NCBI RefSeq assembly: GCF_025144335.1
Contig: NZ_CP083539.1
Span: 311,501 to 375,500, forward strand
DNA: 64,000 bases
DNA from: Jannaschia sp. W003
GTDB lineage: Bacteria > Pseudomonadota > Alphaproteobacteria > Rhodobacterales > Rhodobacteraceae
Reading direction: 5' to 3'
The position numbers and the translations under genes are program-made. Under the pieces are notes generated by a model that saw only the letters and a program-made list of their open reading frames with translations, made no database searches and was not told the origin of the DNA. This document shows, piece by piece, positions 1 through 8,610 of the stretch. Numbering within the stretch: position 1 is the stretch's first letter; each line of letters begins with the position of its first letter.

Positions 1-150
1 GCGGCCCGCGAACTCGGCCCAGTGGGTCAGGAGCCGCAGCTCCGCGAAGCCCCGGCTCTCGCCGGCGCGGCGGATCGTGCGGTCCACCAGCGTGCCCACG
101 GCGCGGGGGGCGCCGCCGCGGCGCGGTGCTCGGGGGCCTGTCGCTTTCAT
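1..150 (-). CDS. DUF721/DciA-like protein, N-terminal fragment
   Basis: The reverse strand reads from an ATG at 150 for 50 codons and runs off the window edge. The start is basic and Arg/Pro-rich. It is followed by a segment ending 'LLTHWAEFAGR', which resembles the start of the DUF721 (DciA-type) domain, where a Trp precedes a conserved region. DciA proteins load the replicative helicase in bacteria lacking DnaC. The gene is divergent from mutY with about 40 bp between start codons, an arrangement familiar in Rhodobacteraceae. Only the N-terminus is visible, so the assignment rests on this short match plus context. Confidence 0.6.
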   Translation of the reverse strand, partial: MKATGPRAPRRGGAPRAVGTLVDRTIRRAGESRGFAELRLLTHWAEFAGR

Positions 151-191
151 GGCGGCGATCCTACATCGGGCGTGGAGCCGGGGGAAACGGG

Positions 192-1283
192 ATGCACACA
201 CGGATGCGTGAGACGGCGGCGCTGCGCGAGTGGTACGACGTACACGCCCGCGCCATGCCGTGGCGCGTGCCGCCCGGCGAGGCCCGCGCGCCCGACGCTT
301 ACGCGGTGTGGCTCTCGGAGGTGATGCTCCAGCAGACCACGGTGGCAGCCGTACGGGACTACCATGCGAAGTTCCTCGCCCTCTGGCCGGACGTCCACGC
401 GCTGGCGGAGGCCGAGGACGGCGCGGTGATGGCCGCCTGGGCGGGGCTGGGCTACTACGCCCGCGCCCGCAACCTGCTGACCTGCGCGCGCACCGTCTCG
501 CGCGAGATGGGGGGCCGGTTCCCGGACACCGAAGCGGGCCTCCGCGTCCTGCCCGGCATCGGCGCCTACACGGCGGCGGCCATCGCCTCGATCGCCTTCG
601 GGCGCCGCGCCGTGGTGGTGGACGGCAACGTGGAGCGGGTGGTCGCGCGTCTCCGCGCCATCGAGACGCCGCTGCCCGCCGCCCGCCCCGCGATCCGCGA
701 GGCGGCGGACGCCCTCACCCCCGCCGAGCGGCCGGGCGACCACGCGCAGGCGATGATGGACCTCGGTGCCACGGTTTGCACGCCGCGCGCGCCGTCCTGC
801 CTCCTCTGCCCCGTGGCCGCGTGGTGCGAGGGGCGCGAAAGGGGAATCGCCGCCGCCCTCCCCCGCAAGGCGCCCAAGCGCGAGCGGCCCACGCGCCGGG
901 GCTTCGCCTACGCGGCCCGCAGCGGGGCCGAGTGGCTGTTGGAGCGGCGGCCCGAGCGCGGCCTCCTCGGCGGCACGCTCGCGTTCCCCGTCTCCGACTG
1001 GTCCGAGGCGCCCGATCCCGCCCCGCCCTTCGCCGCCGACTGGCGCGCGGCCGGCACGGTGCGGCACGGGTTCACCCACTTCCACCTCGAACTGGACGTG
1101 ATGGTGACCGAGTGCCGGGGCAACCCCGACCGCGGGGCGTGGGCACCGCTGGACCCGGCGGCCCTCCCGACGCTCTTCGCGAAGGTGCATGCCGCCGCGT
1201 CGGATCGTCTCAGCCCCCCGGGGGGCGTTGAGGCGGAGCCCGCCGCCGGCCTATCCTCCGCCGCGACCCGGAGCCGACCATGA
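192..1283 (+). CDS. mutY: A/G-specific adenine glycosylase MutY
   Basis: A 363-residue base-excision repair glycosylase that removes adenine mispaired with 8-oxoguanine. The catalytic Glu lies in 'LSEVMLQQT' (residue 43). The helix-hairpin-helix reads 'LPGIGAYTAAAI' and is followed by the catalytic Asp in 'VVVDGNVERV'. The 4Fe-4S cluster motif C-X6-C-X2-C-X5-C is intact ('CTPRAPSCLLCPVAAWC'). The C-terminal NUDIX-like 8-oxoG recognition domain follows. I chose the ATG at 192 because the family begins shortly before 'LREWYDVHARAMPWR'. About 25 residues after the NUDIX-like domain are low-complexity and encoded by GC-rich DNA with a perfect 14-bp palindrome at 1213-1226, as if a former intergenic stretch had become coding. 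The stop overlaps the next start (ATGA at 1280-1283). Confidence 0.95.
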   Translation: MHTRMRETAALREWYDVHARAMPWRVPPGEARAPDAYAVWLSEVMLQQTTVAAVRDYHAKFLALWPDVHALAEAEDGAVMAAWAGLGYYARARNLLTCARTVSREMGGRFPDTEAGLRVLPGIGAYTAAAIASIAFGRRAVVVDGNVERVVARLRAIETPLPAARPAIREAADALTPAERPGDHAQAMMDLGATVCTPRAPSCLLCPVAAWCEGRERGIAAALPRKAPKRERPTRRGFAYAARSGAEWLLERRPERGLLGGTLAFPVSDWSEAPDPAPPFAADWRAAGTVRHGFTHFHLELDVMVTECRGNPDRGAWAPLDPAALPTLFAKVHAAASDRLSPPGGVEAEPAAGLSSAATRSRP

Positions 1284-2422
1284 CCCACGCCGTTCCCGAC
1301 GAGGCCGTCCGAAGCCCCCTGCGCGCGCTGCCCTTCTGGCTGTCGCTGACGCTGGTGCCCGTGATCTGGACAGCCGCCATGCTGGGCGGCTGGTGGGTGC
1401 TGGCCGTGCCGATCTACGCCTGGGGCGCCTTCGCGCTGCTCGATGCGGCGGCCGGGCTGGAGGAGGGCAACCCCGACCCGCTGATGGACCGGAGCGGCCT
1501 CGGCTGGTACCGCGCGATCACATTGATCTGGGGGCCGGTGCAGTTCCTGACCCTGTTCGCCCTGATCGCCTACGCCACCCGCGCGCCGCATCTGGGGGCG
1601 TGGGAGCTGGGGGGCCTGTTCTTCGGCATGGGCGTGCTGGGCGGCACGATCGGCATCAACTACGCCCACGAGCTGATGCACCAGCGCCCGAAGTTGGACC
1701 GATGGCTCGCCGACCTCCTGCTGGCGATGGTGCTCTACGGGCACTTCCGCTCCGAGCACCTGCTGGTCCACCATCGCTACGTGGCCACGCCGCGCGACCC
1801 GGCCACGGCGCGCTACAACGAGGGCTTCCACCGCTTCTACCCCCGCGTCCTGCGCGAGAGCCTCGTGTCCGCCTGGAAGGCCGAGGCGGCGATGCTGGCG
1901 CGCAAGTCCCTGCCTGCGCACCACCGGTCGAACCCGTTCTGGCGCTACGCCGCGCTGCAGGGCGCCATGCTGCTGCTCGCCCTCCTCGTCGGCGGCTGGG
2001 CCGGGGTCGCGCTGTTCCTCGTGCAGGCGGGCGTGGCGATCTGGCAGCTCGAACTGGTGAACTACGTGGAGCACTACGGCCTGACCCGCCGCCACTTGGG
2101 CGAAGGCCGTTACGAGCCGGTGCGCCCGCACCATTCGTGGAACTCCGCGGCCAAGGCGTCGAACTGGTTGCTGATCAACCTCCAGCGCCACTCGGATCAC
2201 CACTACAAGCCCGACCGGCCCTTCCCGCTCCTGCAGACCTACAGCGAGGACGAGGCCCCGCAGCTTCCCGCGGGCTACCCGGTGATGACCGTGATGGCGA
2301 TGATCCCGCCGCTCTGGCGCCGGCGCATGAACCCGCGCGTGCGGGCGTGGCGGCGGAAGTACTACCCCGACATCGAGGACTGGTCGGCCTACAAGGCGGC
2401 GGCGAACCCGCTGCCCCGCTAG
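1280..2422 (+). CDS. alkB: AlkB-family membrane di-iron hydroxylase (alkane 1-monooxygenase type)
   Basis: A 380-residue integral membrane monooxygenase of the AlkB/XylM group. These enzymes hydroxylate terminal carbons of alkanes or related substrates using rubredoxin-delivered electrons. The diagnostic histidine boxes are all present: HELMH (residues 130-134), EHLLVHH (159-165), NYVEHYG (261-267) and LQRHSDHH (301-308). Hydrophobic segments occur near residues 16-60, 78-100, 108-128 and 228-258. Length is close to the roughly 400-residue family norm. The start overlaps the mutY stop by 4 bp, so translation is probably coupled to mutY, an unexpected partner. No rubredoxin or rubredoxin reductase gene is nearby, so electron partners must be encoded elsewhere. 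The exact substrate cannot be read from sequence. Confidence 0.88.
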   Translation: MTHAVPDEAVRSPLRALPFWLSLTLVPVIWTAAMLGGWWVLAVPIYAWGAFALLDAAAGLEEGNPDPLMDRSGLGWYRAITLIWGPVQFLTLFALIAYATRAPHLGAWELGGLFFGMGVLGGTIGINYAHELMHQRPKLDRWLADLLLAMVLYGHFRSEHLLVHHRYVATPRDPATARYNEGFHRFYPRVLRESLVSAWKAEAAMLARKSLPAHHRSNPFWRYAALQGAMLLLALLVGGWAGVALFLVQAGVAIWQLELVNYVEHYGLTRRHLGEGRYEPVRPHHSWNSAAKASNWLLINLQRHSDHHYKPDRPFPLLQTYSEDEAPQLPAGYPVMTVMAMIPPLWRRRMNPRVRAWRRKYYPDIEDWSAYKAAANPLPR

Positions 2423-3027
2423 GCCTTCCGCGCGCGCCCCTTGCCCCGCAGGAGCCGCGACACGTAGCCGAGGACGGCCGCGCCGATCACCACCCAGGTG
2501 ACGGGGTCGAGCCAGCCGGCCACGCGGTCGTAGTTGGCCTCCAGCAGGTAGCCCAGCGCGGTCAGCCCGCCGATCCACACGAGGCTACCCGCCGTGGACC
2601 ACGCGAGGAACGGGACCAGCGGCATCTTCGCTATGCCGGCGGGCACCGAGATCAGGGTGCGGAAGCCGGGCAGCATGCGCCCGAAGAACACCGCCATCTC
2701 GCCGTGGCGGTGGAACCAGGCGTTGGCGCGGTCGATGTCCTCGGGGCCGACCGTGAGCCAGCGGCCGTGGCGCTTGGCCAGCTTGCGCAGGCGCTTCAGC
2801 CCGAGGCGCAGGCCCAGCCAGTACCACAGCGAGCCGCCCAGCACCGAGCCGAAGGTGCCCGCCAGCACCGCCAGCACGGGCGACATCTCGCCCTTGGCGG
2901 CCTGGAAGCCGGCGAGCGGCATGATCAGCTCCGACGGGATGGGCGGAAAGACGTTCTCAATAGCCATGAGCGCGGCGAGGCCGAAGTAGCCGCCGGCGGC
3001 GATGATCGAGACGATCCAGTCGAACAT
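2419..3027 (-). CDS. DedA-family membrane protein
   Basis: A 202-residue inner-membrane protein of the DedA (SNARE-associated/VTT) family. These proteins are proposed to act as lipid scramblases or transporters that recycle undecaprenyl phosphate or phospholipids. The family hallmarks are visible: 'ENVFPPIPSELIMPLAG' near residue 25, the Gly-rich 'GTFGSVLGGSLWYWLG' segment, and 'FFGRMLPGFRTLISVPAG' (the conserved F/G-R-x-x-P-x-x-R region). Hydrophobic helices flank these motifs. I chose the ATG at 3027 over one 24 bases upstream because AAGGA sits 7 bases before it. The stop codon shares bases with the stop of the convergent alkB gene (a CTAG palindrome at 2419-2422). The kds genes start further upstream on the same strand. 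Confidence 0.9.
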   Translation of the reverse strand: MFDWIVSIIAAGGYFGLAALMAIENVFPPIPSELIMPLAGFQAAKGEMSPVLAVLAGTFGSVLGGSLWYWLGLRLGLKRLRKLAKRHGRWLTVGPEDIDRANAWFHRHGEMAVFFGRMLPGFRTLISVPAGIAKMPLVPFLAWSTAGSLVWIGGLTALGYLLEANYDRVAGWLDPVTWVVIGAAVLGYVSRLLRGKGRARKA

Positions 3028-3106
3028 GAGGGATTCCTTCCGCGCGCCCAACGCGGCAGGGCGGGCGCGCGTTGCATCGCGAGCGGGGCAGTCGGTCCCT
3101 CGGCGG

Positions 3107-3943
3107 TCAGTTGCCCTTGCGCAGGTCGTCGAAGCGGCGGAGCTCGGTCACCAGCGCCTCCATGCGGTCCACCGGGATCATGTTGGGGCCGTCCGACGGG
3201 GCGTTGTCGGGGTCCTCGTGGGTCTCGATGAAGAGCGCCGAGACGCCCACCGCGCAGGCGGCGCGGGCCAGCACGGGAGCGAACTCGCGCTGCCCCCCGC
3301 TCGTCGTTCCCTGCCCGCCGGGCTGCTGCACCGAATGGGTCGCGTCGAACACCACCGGGTAGCCGGTGCGCTCCATCGTGGGCAGGCCGCGGAAGTCGGA
3401 CACGAGGGTGTTGTAGCCGAACGACGTGCCCCGGTCGCAGAGCAGGATGCGCTCGTTGCCGGTCGAGGCGATCTTGGCGGCGACGTTGCCCATGTCCCAG
3501 GGCGCCAGGAACTGGCCCTTCTTGACGTTGATCGCCGCACCGGTGCGGCCGGCCGCCAGAAGCAGATCGGTCTGGCGGCACAGGAAGGCGGGGATCTGGA
3601 GCACGTCGCAGACCTCGGCGGCGGGCGCGCAGTGCGAGGCCTCGTGGACGTCCGTCAGCACGGGACAGCCGAAGGCGTCCCGCACGTCGCCGAGGATGCG
3701 CAGGCCCTCCTCCATGCCGAGGCCGCGCGAGGTGCCCAGGGAGGAGCGGTTCGCCTTGTCGTAGCTGGCCTTGAAGATCCAGCGCGTCTCGGTGGGGGCG
3801 CAGGCCGCGGCGATGGCTTCGGCCATCATCATCGCGTGGTCGCGGCTCTCGAGCTGGCACGGCCCGGAGATCAGCGCGAAGGGGTGCGAGCCCCCGACGG
3901 GGATGCCGGCGACGTCGACCGGTTTCGATGCGATGGGGTCCAT
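3107..3943 (-). CDS. kdsA: 3-deoxy-8-phosphooctulonate synthase (Kdo-8-P synthase)
   Basis: A 278-residue cytosolic enzyme that condenses arabinose-5-phosphate with phosphoenolpyruvate to form Kdo-8-phosphate, an early step in LPS inner-core synthesis. Family motifs include '[14 protein letters not shown]', '[12 protein letters not shown]', '[11 protein letters not shown]', '[14 protein letters not shown]' and '[13 protein letters not shown]'. Length matches the family (about 280). It is the last gene of a tight kdsD-kdsB-kdsA run on the reverse strand, only 4 bp after kdsB. Together these encode steps from ribulose-5-phosphate to CMP-Kdo, except the KdsC phosphatase, which is not in the window. 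Confidence 0.97.
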   Translation of the reverse strand: MDPIASKPVDVAGIPVGGSHPFALISGPCQLESRDHAMMMAEAIAAACAPTETRWIFKASYDKANRSSLGTSRGLGMEEGLRILGDVRDAFGCPVLTDVHEASHCAPAAEVCDVLQIPAFLCRQTDLLLAAGRTGAAINVKKGQFLAPWDMGNVAAKIASTGNERILLCDRGTSFGYNTLVSDFRGLPTMERTGYPVVFDATHSVQQPGGQGTTSGGQREFAPVLARAACAVGVSALFIETHEDPDNAPSDGPNMIPVDRMEALVTELRRFDDLRKGN

Positions 3944-3947
3944 GGGA

Positions 3948-4724
3948 TCAGCCTTTCAGCACGGCTTCGATGCGGGGAACGTCGGCAGGGTTGTTCAGCT
4001 CCCAGAACACCCGGCCCCGGGCCGAGACCTCGACGCAGCGCACGTGGGCGCCGTTCTCGAGGAAGCGCAGCTGCTCCAGCCCCTCCAGCCGCTCCAGCGG
4101 GCCCTCGGGCCATCGCACGTAGGCGGCAAGGGCAGCAGGGCGGTAGGCGTAGCAGCCGACGTGGTGGAACACGGGGACGGGATCGACGGCCTTGCCCGGA
4201 TCGACGTAGGGAATCACTTCCTTTGAGAAGTAGAGGGCGCGGCCGCCCCGGTCGAACACGGCCGTGGTGCCGCCCACCCGACCTTGCGCGCGGTCCTCGC
4301 GGAACATCGCCCAGGTCGCCTCGTCGCAGCGCAAGACGGGGGTGGCCATGTCGGCCTCGCCGTCCGCCAGCCCCTCCACGAGGGCCGAGACGAACCACGG
4401 CGGGGTCAGCGGCGCGTCGCCCTGCAGGTTCACGACGACCTCGGCTTCGATGCGGTCCAGCGCCTCGGCGCAGCGCTCGGTGCCGTTGCGGGCCGTCTCG
4501 GACGTCATCAACACCGAGGCGCCGAACGCCTCGCAGTGCGCCGCGATGCGCGCGTCGTCGGTGGCGACGTGGACGGCGTCGATGCCCGGCACCTCCACCG
4601 CCGCCTCGTGGGTCATGCGGATCAGCGACTTCACCGAGCCGTCCGCCTGCCGCAGCTCGGCCAGCGGTTTGCCCGGGTAGCGGGTGGAGGCGTAGCGGGC
4701 CGGGATCACGATGGCGGTCTTCAT
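3948..4724 (-). CDS. kdsB: 3-deoxy-manno-octulosonate cytidylyltransferase (CMP-Kdo synthetase)
   Basis: A 258-residue enzyme that activates Kdo with CTP to form CMP-Kdo, the donor for lipid A glycosylation. The N-terminus '[18 protein letters not shown]' is the diagnostic nucleotide-binding signature, and '[13 protein letters not shown]' and '[12 protein letters not shown]' are further family blocks. The start is preceded by GAGGA at good spacing. The gene sits between kdsD (9 bp upstream) and kdsA (4 bp downstream) on the same strand, so all three are likely one transcript. Confidence 0.96.
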   Translation of the reverse strand: MKTAIVIPARYASTRYPGKPLAELRQADGSVKSLIRMTHEAAVEVPGIDAVHVATDDARIAAHCEAFGASVLMTSETARNGTERCAEALDRIEAEVVVNLQGDAPLTPPWFVSALVEGLADGEADMATPVLRCDEATWAMFREDRAQGRVGGTTAVFDRGGRALYFSKEVIPYVDPGKAVDPVPVFHHVGCYAYRPAALAAYVRWPEGPLERLEGLEQLRFLENGAHVRCVEVSARGRVFWELNNPADVPRIEAVLKG

Positions 4725-4733
4725 GCGGATTCC

Positions 4734-5687
4734 TCAGGCGACGCCGGCGCGGAGCAGGTCGTGCACGTGGAGCACACCCGCCGGGCGCCCGTCCTCGACC
4801 ACGATCAGCGCCGAGACCTTGCGCTCGTTCATGACCGCCAGCGCCTTGGCGGCCAGCATGTCGGGGGGCACGGTGACGGGATCGCGCGTGGCGACCTCGC
4901 CGGCGGTGCGGTCGAGCAACCCGGCCATGTTGCGGCGCAGGTCGCCGTCGGTGACGACGCCCGCGAGGCGGCCGCCTTGCGTCACCGCGGCGATGCCGAA
5001 GCCGCCCGCGGTCATGGCGATCAGCGCCTCGGACATGGGCGTGTCGGTGCAGACCTCGGGCACGGCGGCGTGCATCAGCGCGCGCACGCGGGCCATCTGC
5101 GCGCCGAGCTTGCCGCCGGGGTGGAACACCGAGAAGTCCTCGGCCCGGAAGTTGCGCCGCCGCAGCAGCGCCACCGCGATCGCGTCGCCCAGGGCTAGCG
5201 TCAGCGTGGTCGAGGTGGTGGGCACCATGCCGATGCCGCAGGCCTCGGGCCAGCGCGGCAGCACGAGCGCGTGGTCGGCGGTGGTGGCGAGCGTCGAGGC
5301 GGGGTTCGAGCTGATCGCCACGGTGGGCACGTTGAAACGCCGGGTGTGGGCCAGGATGTCGCGCAGCTCCGCGGTCTCGCCGGAATTCGAGATCAGGATC
5401 ACCGCGTCGTGGCGGGTGATCATGCCGAGATCGCCGTGGGAGGCCTCGGCGGGATGGACGAAGAGCGCGGGCGTTCCGGTGGAGGCGAGCGTGGCGGCGA
5501 TCTTGCGGGCGATGTGGCCCGACTTGCCGATGCCCGACACGATGGTGCGTCCATCCAGGGTCTGCAGGAGGTCGATCACCGCGGCGAAGCCCTCGGGCAG
5601 CGCGTCGGCCATGGCGAGCAGCGCCCCGGCCTCGGTGCGGAGCACCTCGCGGGCGGTCTCGGAGGGGTCCGGCATGGCGTTGAGCAT
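4734..5687 (-). CDS. kdsD: arabinose-5-phosphate isomerase (KpsF/GutQ/KdsD family)
   Basis: A 317-residue isomerase that converts ribulose-5-phosphate to arabinose-5-phosphate, the first committed step to Kdo. An N-terminal SIS sugar-isomerase domain carries 'SGIGKSGHIARKIAATLAST' and 'HGDLGMI'. Two CBS domains follow in the C-terminal third. I chose the ATG at 5687 (MLNAMPDPSE) because the reading frame upstream is Arg/Pro-rich and does not resemble the family. A second ATG lies 12 bases further in, and neither has an obvious ribosome binding site. It is the first gene of the kdsD-kdsB-kdsA run, with a divergent GNAT gene 47 bp away. Confidence 0.93.
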   Translation of the reverse strand: MLNAMPDPSETAREVLRTEAGALLAMADALPEGFAAVIDLLQTLDGRTIVSGIGKSGHIARKIAATLASTGTPALFVHPAEASHGDLGMITRHDAVILISNSGETAELRDILAHTRRFNVPTVAISSNPASTLATTADHALVLPRWPEACGIGMVPTTSTTLTLALGDAIAVALLRRRNFRAEDFSVFHPGGKLGAQMARVRALMHAAVPEVCTDTPMSEALIAMTAGGFGIAAVTQGGRLAGVVTDGDLRRNMAGLLDRTAGEVATRDPVTVPPDMLAAKALAVMNERKVSALIVVEDGRPAGVLHVHDLLRAGVA

Positions 5688-5734
5688 GGGAGGGGGATAG
5701 GCGCGGGGGACCGCGGACGCAACGGGAGCCGGCG

Positions 5735-6010
5735 ATGCAGATCGAGCGCGAGGAAGGCGAGACCAAGGGGCGATACGTGCTGCGGATCGACGGCGCGGCG
5801 GCGGAGCTGACCTACTCCCGCCTCGGCGCATCGCAGATCATCGTCGACCACACCGAGGTGCCGGACGCCCTGCGCGGACGCGGGGCCGGCGCCGCGCTGG
5901 TGCTGCGCGCGGTCGAGGACGCGCGCGCCGAAGGACGCCGGATCGTGCCGCTATGTCCGTTCGCCCGCGCGCAGTTCGCGCGGCACCCCGAGTGGCGGGA
6001 CGTGCTCTGA
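5735..6010 (+). CDS. small GNAT-like acetyltransferase (YjdJ/CG-type)
   Basis: A compact 91-residue protein with the short acetyl-CoA-binding fold of the 'GCN5-related N-acetyltransferase, CG type' family. Motifs are 'IIVDHTEVPDALRGRGAGAAL' (with the R-G-x-G acetyl-CoA loop) and the C-terminal 'IVPLCPFARAQFARHPEWRDVL', where the Cys followed by Phe-Ala and the final HPE(W/Y) are typical. The family is known from structural genomics and its substrate is unknown. It stands alone between the divergent kdsD and the convergent glycosyltransferase gene. Confidence 0.87.
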   Translation: MQIEREEGETKGRYVLRIDGAAAELTYSRLGASQIIVDHTEVPDALRGRGAGAALVLRAVEDARAEGRRIVPLCPFARAQFARHPEWRDVL

Positions 6011-6014
6011 GGCC

Positions 6015-7259
6015 TCACACCCGGACGTGCCGGTCCTCGGGCAGGAGCGCGTTGATCTCGGCCAGGTGCTGCGGCAGGCAGACCGTCTCGAAGTCGTAGT
6101 GCTCGACCACGTGGCGGCGGGCGGCGGGTCCGAGATGGGCGAAGCGCCCCGGGTTCTCCAGCACCTCCACCACCTGCCGGGCCACGAGGTCGGGGCGGAA
6201 GAAATCCACCAGGAGGCCGGTCTCGCCGTGGCGCACGGCCTCGCGCACGGGCGCCACGTCGGCGGCGACGACCGTGGCCTCCATGGCCATGGATTCCAGC
6301 AGCGACCACGACAGTACGAAGGGCATGGTCAGGTAGATGTGGCAGCGCGAGATCTGGATGACGCGCTGGTAGTCCCCGTAGGGCAGCCGCCCGAGGAAGT
6401 GGACGCGGCTCCAGTCGACGCGGCTGCCCACCTCGGCCTCCATCTCGGCGCGGAAGCCCCCCTCGGCGGAGGAGGCGCGCCCGTAGCTCGCCTCGTTGCC
6501 GCCGACGATCAGCACCCGGGCCTCGGGGCGGGCCGCGAGGATGTCGGGCAGCGCGCGCATGAACACGTGGAAGCCGCGGGTGCGCTCCATGTTGCGGGCC
6601 ATGTAGGTGAAGATCTCGTCGCGGCGCGTGACGCGGCCCGCGCGGCCCAGCTCCAGCGCCACATCGGGGTCGGGGCGCAGGCGGTCGGTGCGGATGCCGT
6701 CGTGGGCGACGTAGAGCCTGGGGTGGAACATCTCGGGGAAGGTGTCGCGCTGCCACAGCGTCGGGCAGGTGCCACGGTCCACGGCGTGGATGTTGGCGTT
6801 GGGCACCGCGTTGCGGGCCTGCAGGAGATAGGGCGCGGTGGCATCCGAGGGATCCTCGGGGTCGAAGTTCACGGGGCCGCCGTGGTTCAGGTAGTAGTAC
6901 TCGAAGAAGCCCAGGATCGGCACGTCCGGCCAGACGTGCTTGAGGAACAGCAGCTCCCCCCAGCCGGTGTGGCCGAGGATCACGTCGGGACGCCAGCCGA
7001 GATCCCGCAGGGCCTGGCAGGTCAGCGCGGCGCCGTAGCCCGCGCCGGCGGCCTCGGCCCAGACCCGGGCGAGGCCGTAGGCGTCCTCGGCGGGCCGGTG
7101 GTGGGGCCGGTAGAGCACCTTGCGCACGCCCTGGGGCGCCTCCGCCTCGCGGCGCTGGGTGAGGAAGACGATGTCGTGCTCGCCGGTCCGCCGCAGGGCG
7201 TCCATCATCTCCCGGTACTGGCCAGGCATGTTCTGGTGGACGAGCAGGATGCGGGTCAT
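6015..7259 (-). CDS. glycosyltransferase, family 4 (GT-B fold)
   Basis: A 414-residue cytosolic or peripheral glycosyltransferase. The N-terminus 'RILLVHQNMPGQYREM' and 'DVILGHTGWGELLFLKHVW' are characteristic of the Glyco_trans_4_3 N-terminal domain. The C-terminal nucleotide-sugar domain has 'ARVLIVGGNEASYG', 'VHFLGRLPYGDYQ' and 'MAMEATVVAADVAPVREAV' with the acidic E/EX7E-like region. The ATG at 7259 overlaps the stop of the upstream UDP-glucose dehydrogenase gene by 4 bp, which suggests co-translation and that UDP-glucuronate or a derived sugar may be relevant to its product. The actual donor and acceptor cannot be deduced. Confidence 0.9.
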   Translation of the reverse strand: MTRILLVHQNMPGQYREMMDALRRTGEHDIVFLTQRREAEAPQGVRKVLYRPHHRPAEDAYGLARVWAEAAGAGYGAALTCQALRDLGWRPDVILGHTGWGELLFLKHVWPDVPILGFFEYYYLNHGGPVNFDPEDPSDATAPYLLQARNAVPNANIHAVDRGTCPTLWQRDTFPEMFHPRLYVAHDGIRTDRLRPDPDVALELGRAGRVTRRDEIFTYMARNMERTRGFHVFMRALPDILAARPEARVLIVGGNEASYGRASSAEGGFRAEMEAEVGSRVDWSRVHFLGRLPYGDYQRVIQISRCHIYLTMPFVLSWSLLESMAMEATVVAADVAPVREAVRHGETGLLVDFFRPDLVARQVVEVLENPGRFAHLGPAARRHVVEHYDFETVCLPQHLAEINALLPEDRHVRV

Positions 7260-8578
7260 GCCTCCCCGATTCCCTTTCGTCCGACGAATGCGGCGCGTTC
7301 GAAGCCTGCGGCTTCGGCGTCGCGGGGGCTGTAGACGTTTCGCAGGTCGGCGAGGCGGGGGGTTCGCATGGCGCGGGCGATGCGGGCGAGGTCGAGGGCG
7401 CGGAACTCGTTCCACTCGGTGAGGATCACCACGAGGTCGGCCTCCGCGGCGGCCTCGTAGGGGTCCTCGTGCCAGGTGGCGCCGGGCAGCAGCGCCTCGC
7501 CCTCGCGGCGGCCCTGGGGGTCGACCACGCGCACGCTGGCGCCCCCCCCCACCAGCGCGGGCACCACCGTGAGCGAGGGCGCGTCGCGCATGTCGTCGGT
7601 GTTGGGCTTGAACGTCACCCCCAGCACCGCCACCGCGCGGCCGTTGAACGAGCCGTCGAGCAGGTCGCGCAGCTTCTCGACCATGCGGTGCTTGGTGGCC
7701 TCGTTCACGGCCATCACGGTCTCGGTGATGCGCATCGGCACGCCGTGCTCCTGGCCGATCCGCGCCAGGGCCGAGGTGTCCTTGGGAAAGCACGAGCCGC
7801 CGTAGCCGGGGCCGGCGTGGAGGAACTTGTTGCCGATGCGCCCGTCGAGCCCGATGCCGCGGCTGACCTGCTTGATGTCGGCGCCGGCGCGCTCGCACAG
7901 GGCCGCGATCTCGTTCACGAAGGTGATCTTGGCGGCCAGGAAGGCGTTCGCGGCGTACTTGATCATCTCGGCCGACTCGAGGTCGGTGACCATGACCGGA
8001 AAGTCGCGCAGGTAGAGGGGCCGGTAGATCGCCTGCATCACCCCGGCGGCGCGCTCGGACTCCACGCCCACCACCACGCGGTCGGGGCGCATGAAGTCGT
8101 CGATCGCCGCGCCCTCGCGCAGGAACTCGGGGTTCGAGGCCACGTCGAAGGCCGCCCCCGGCGCCGCCTCGCGCATCCACGCCGCCACCCGGCGGTTGGT
8201 GCCCACGGGCACGGTCGACTTCGTGACCACCACCGCGTAGCCCGTGAGCGCCCCGGCCACGGCGCGCGCGGCCGCCTCCACGAAGCGCAGGTCGGCGTGG
8301 CCGTCGCCCCGGCGCGTGGGCGTGCCCACGGCGATGAACACCGCCTCGGCCCCCGCCACGGCCGCGGCGAGGTCGGTGGTGAAGCTCAGCCGCCCCGCCT
8401 CGACGTTGCGCGCCATGAGCGCCTCGAGACCCGGCTCGAAGATCGGAACCGCGCCGCCCCGCAGACGCGCGATCTTCTCCTCGGAGGTGTCCACGCACAC
8501 CACCTCGTGCCCGAAGTCCGAGAAACACACCCCCGACACCAGACCCACATACCCCGTCCCGATCATCGCTATCCGCAT
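7256..8578 (-). CDS. ugd: UDP-glucose 6-dehydrogenase
   Basis: A 440-residue enzyme that oxidises UDP-glucose twice with NAD+ to UDP-glucuronate, a precursor for acidic exopolysaccharide or capsule. The N-terminal Rossmann motif is 'IGTGYVGLVSGVCFSDFGH'. The catalytic Cys lies in 'GPGYGGSCFPKDT', and the middle dimerisation helix holds 'EMIKYAANAFLAAKITFVNE'. Length matches the family. The start at 8578 is 32 bp after the stop of the FlaA1-like gene, and the end overlaps the glycosyltransferase start, so these three reverse-strand genes probably form an operon. Confidence 0.96.
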   Translation of the reverse strand: MRIAMIGTGYVGLVSGVCFSDFGHEVVCVDTSEEKIARLRGGAVPIFEPGLEALMARNVEAGRLSFTTDLAAAVAGAEAVFIAVGTPTRRGDGHADLRFVEAAARAVAGALTGYAVVVTKSTVPVGTNRRVAAWMREAAPGAAFDVASNPEFLREGAAIDDFMRPDRVVVGVESERAAGVMQAIYRPLYLRDFPVMVTDLESAEMIKYAANAFLAAKITFVNEIAALCERAGADIKQVSRGIGLDGRIGNKFLHAGPGYGGSCFPKDTSALARIGQEHGVPMRITETVMAVNEATKHRMVEKLRDLLDGSFNGRAVAVLGVTFKPNTDDMRDAPSLTVVPALVGGGASVRVVDPQGRREGEALLPGATWHEDPYEAAAEADLVVILTEWNEFRALDLARIARAMRTPRLADLRNVYSPRDAEAAGFERAAFVGRKGIGEA

Positions 8579-8610
8579 CGCACATACCCCAGAGCGCTGA
8601 ATGCGCAGAG

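Noticed and set aside
1213..1226. Perfect palindrome GCCCCCCGGGGGGC in the mutY tail as a regulatory site
   Set aside because: It lies within the coding frame, homopolymer-like palindromes arise easily in such GC-rich DNA, and no other feature supports a regulatory role.
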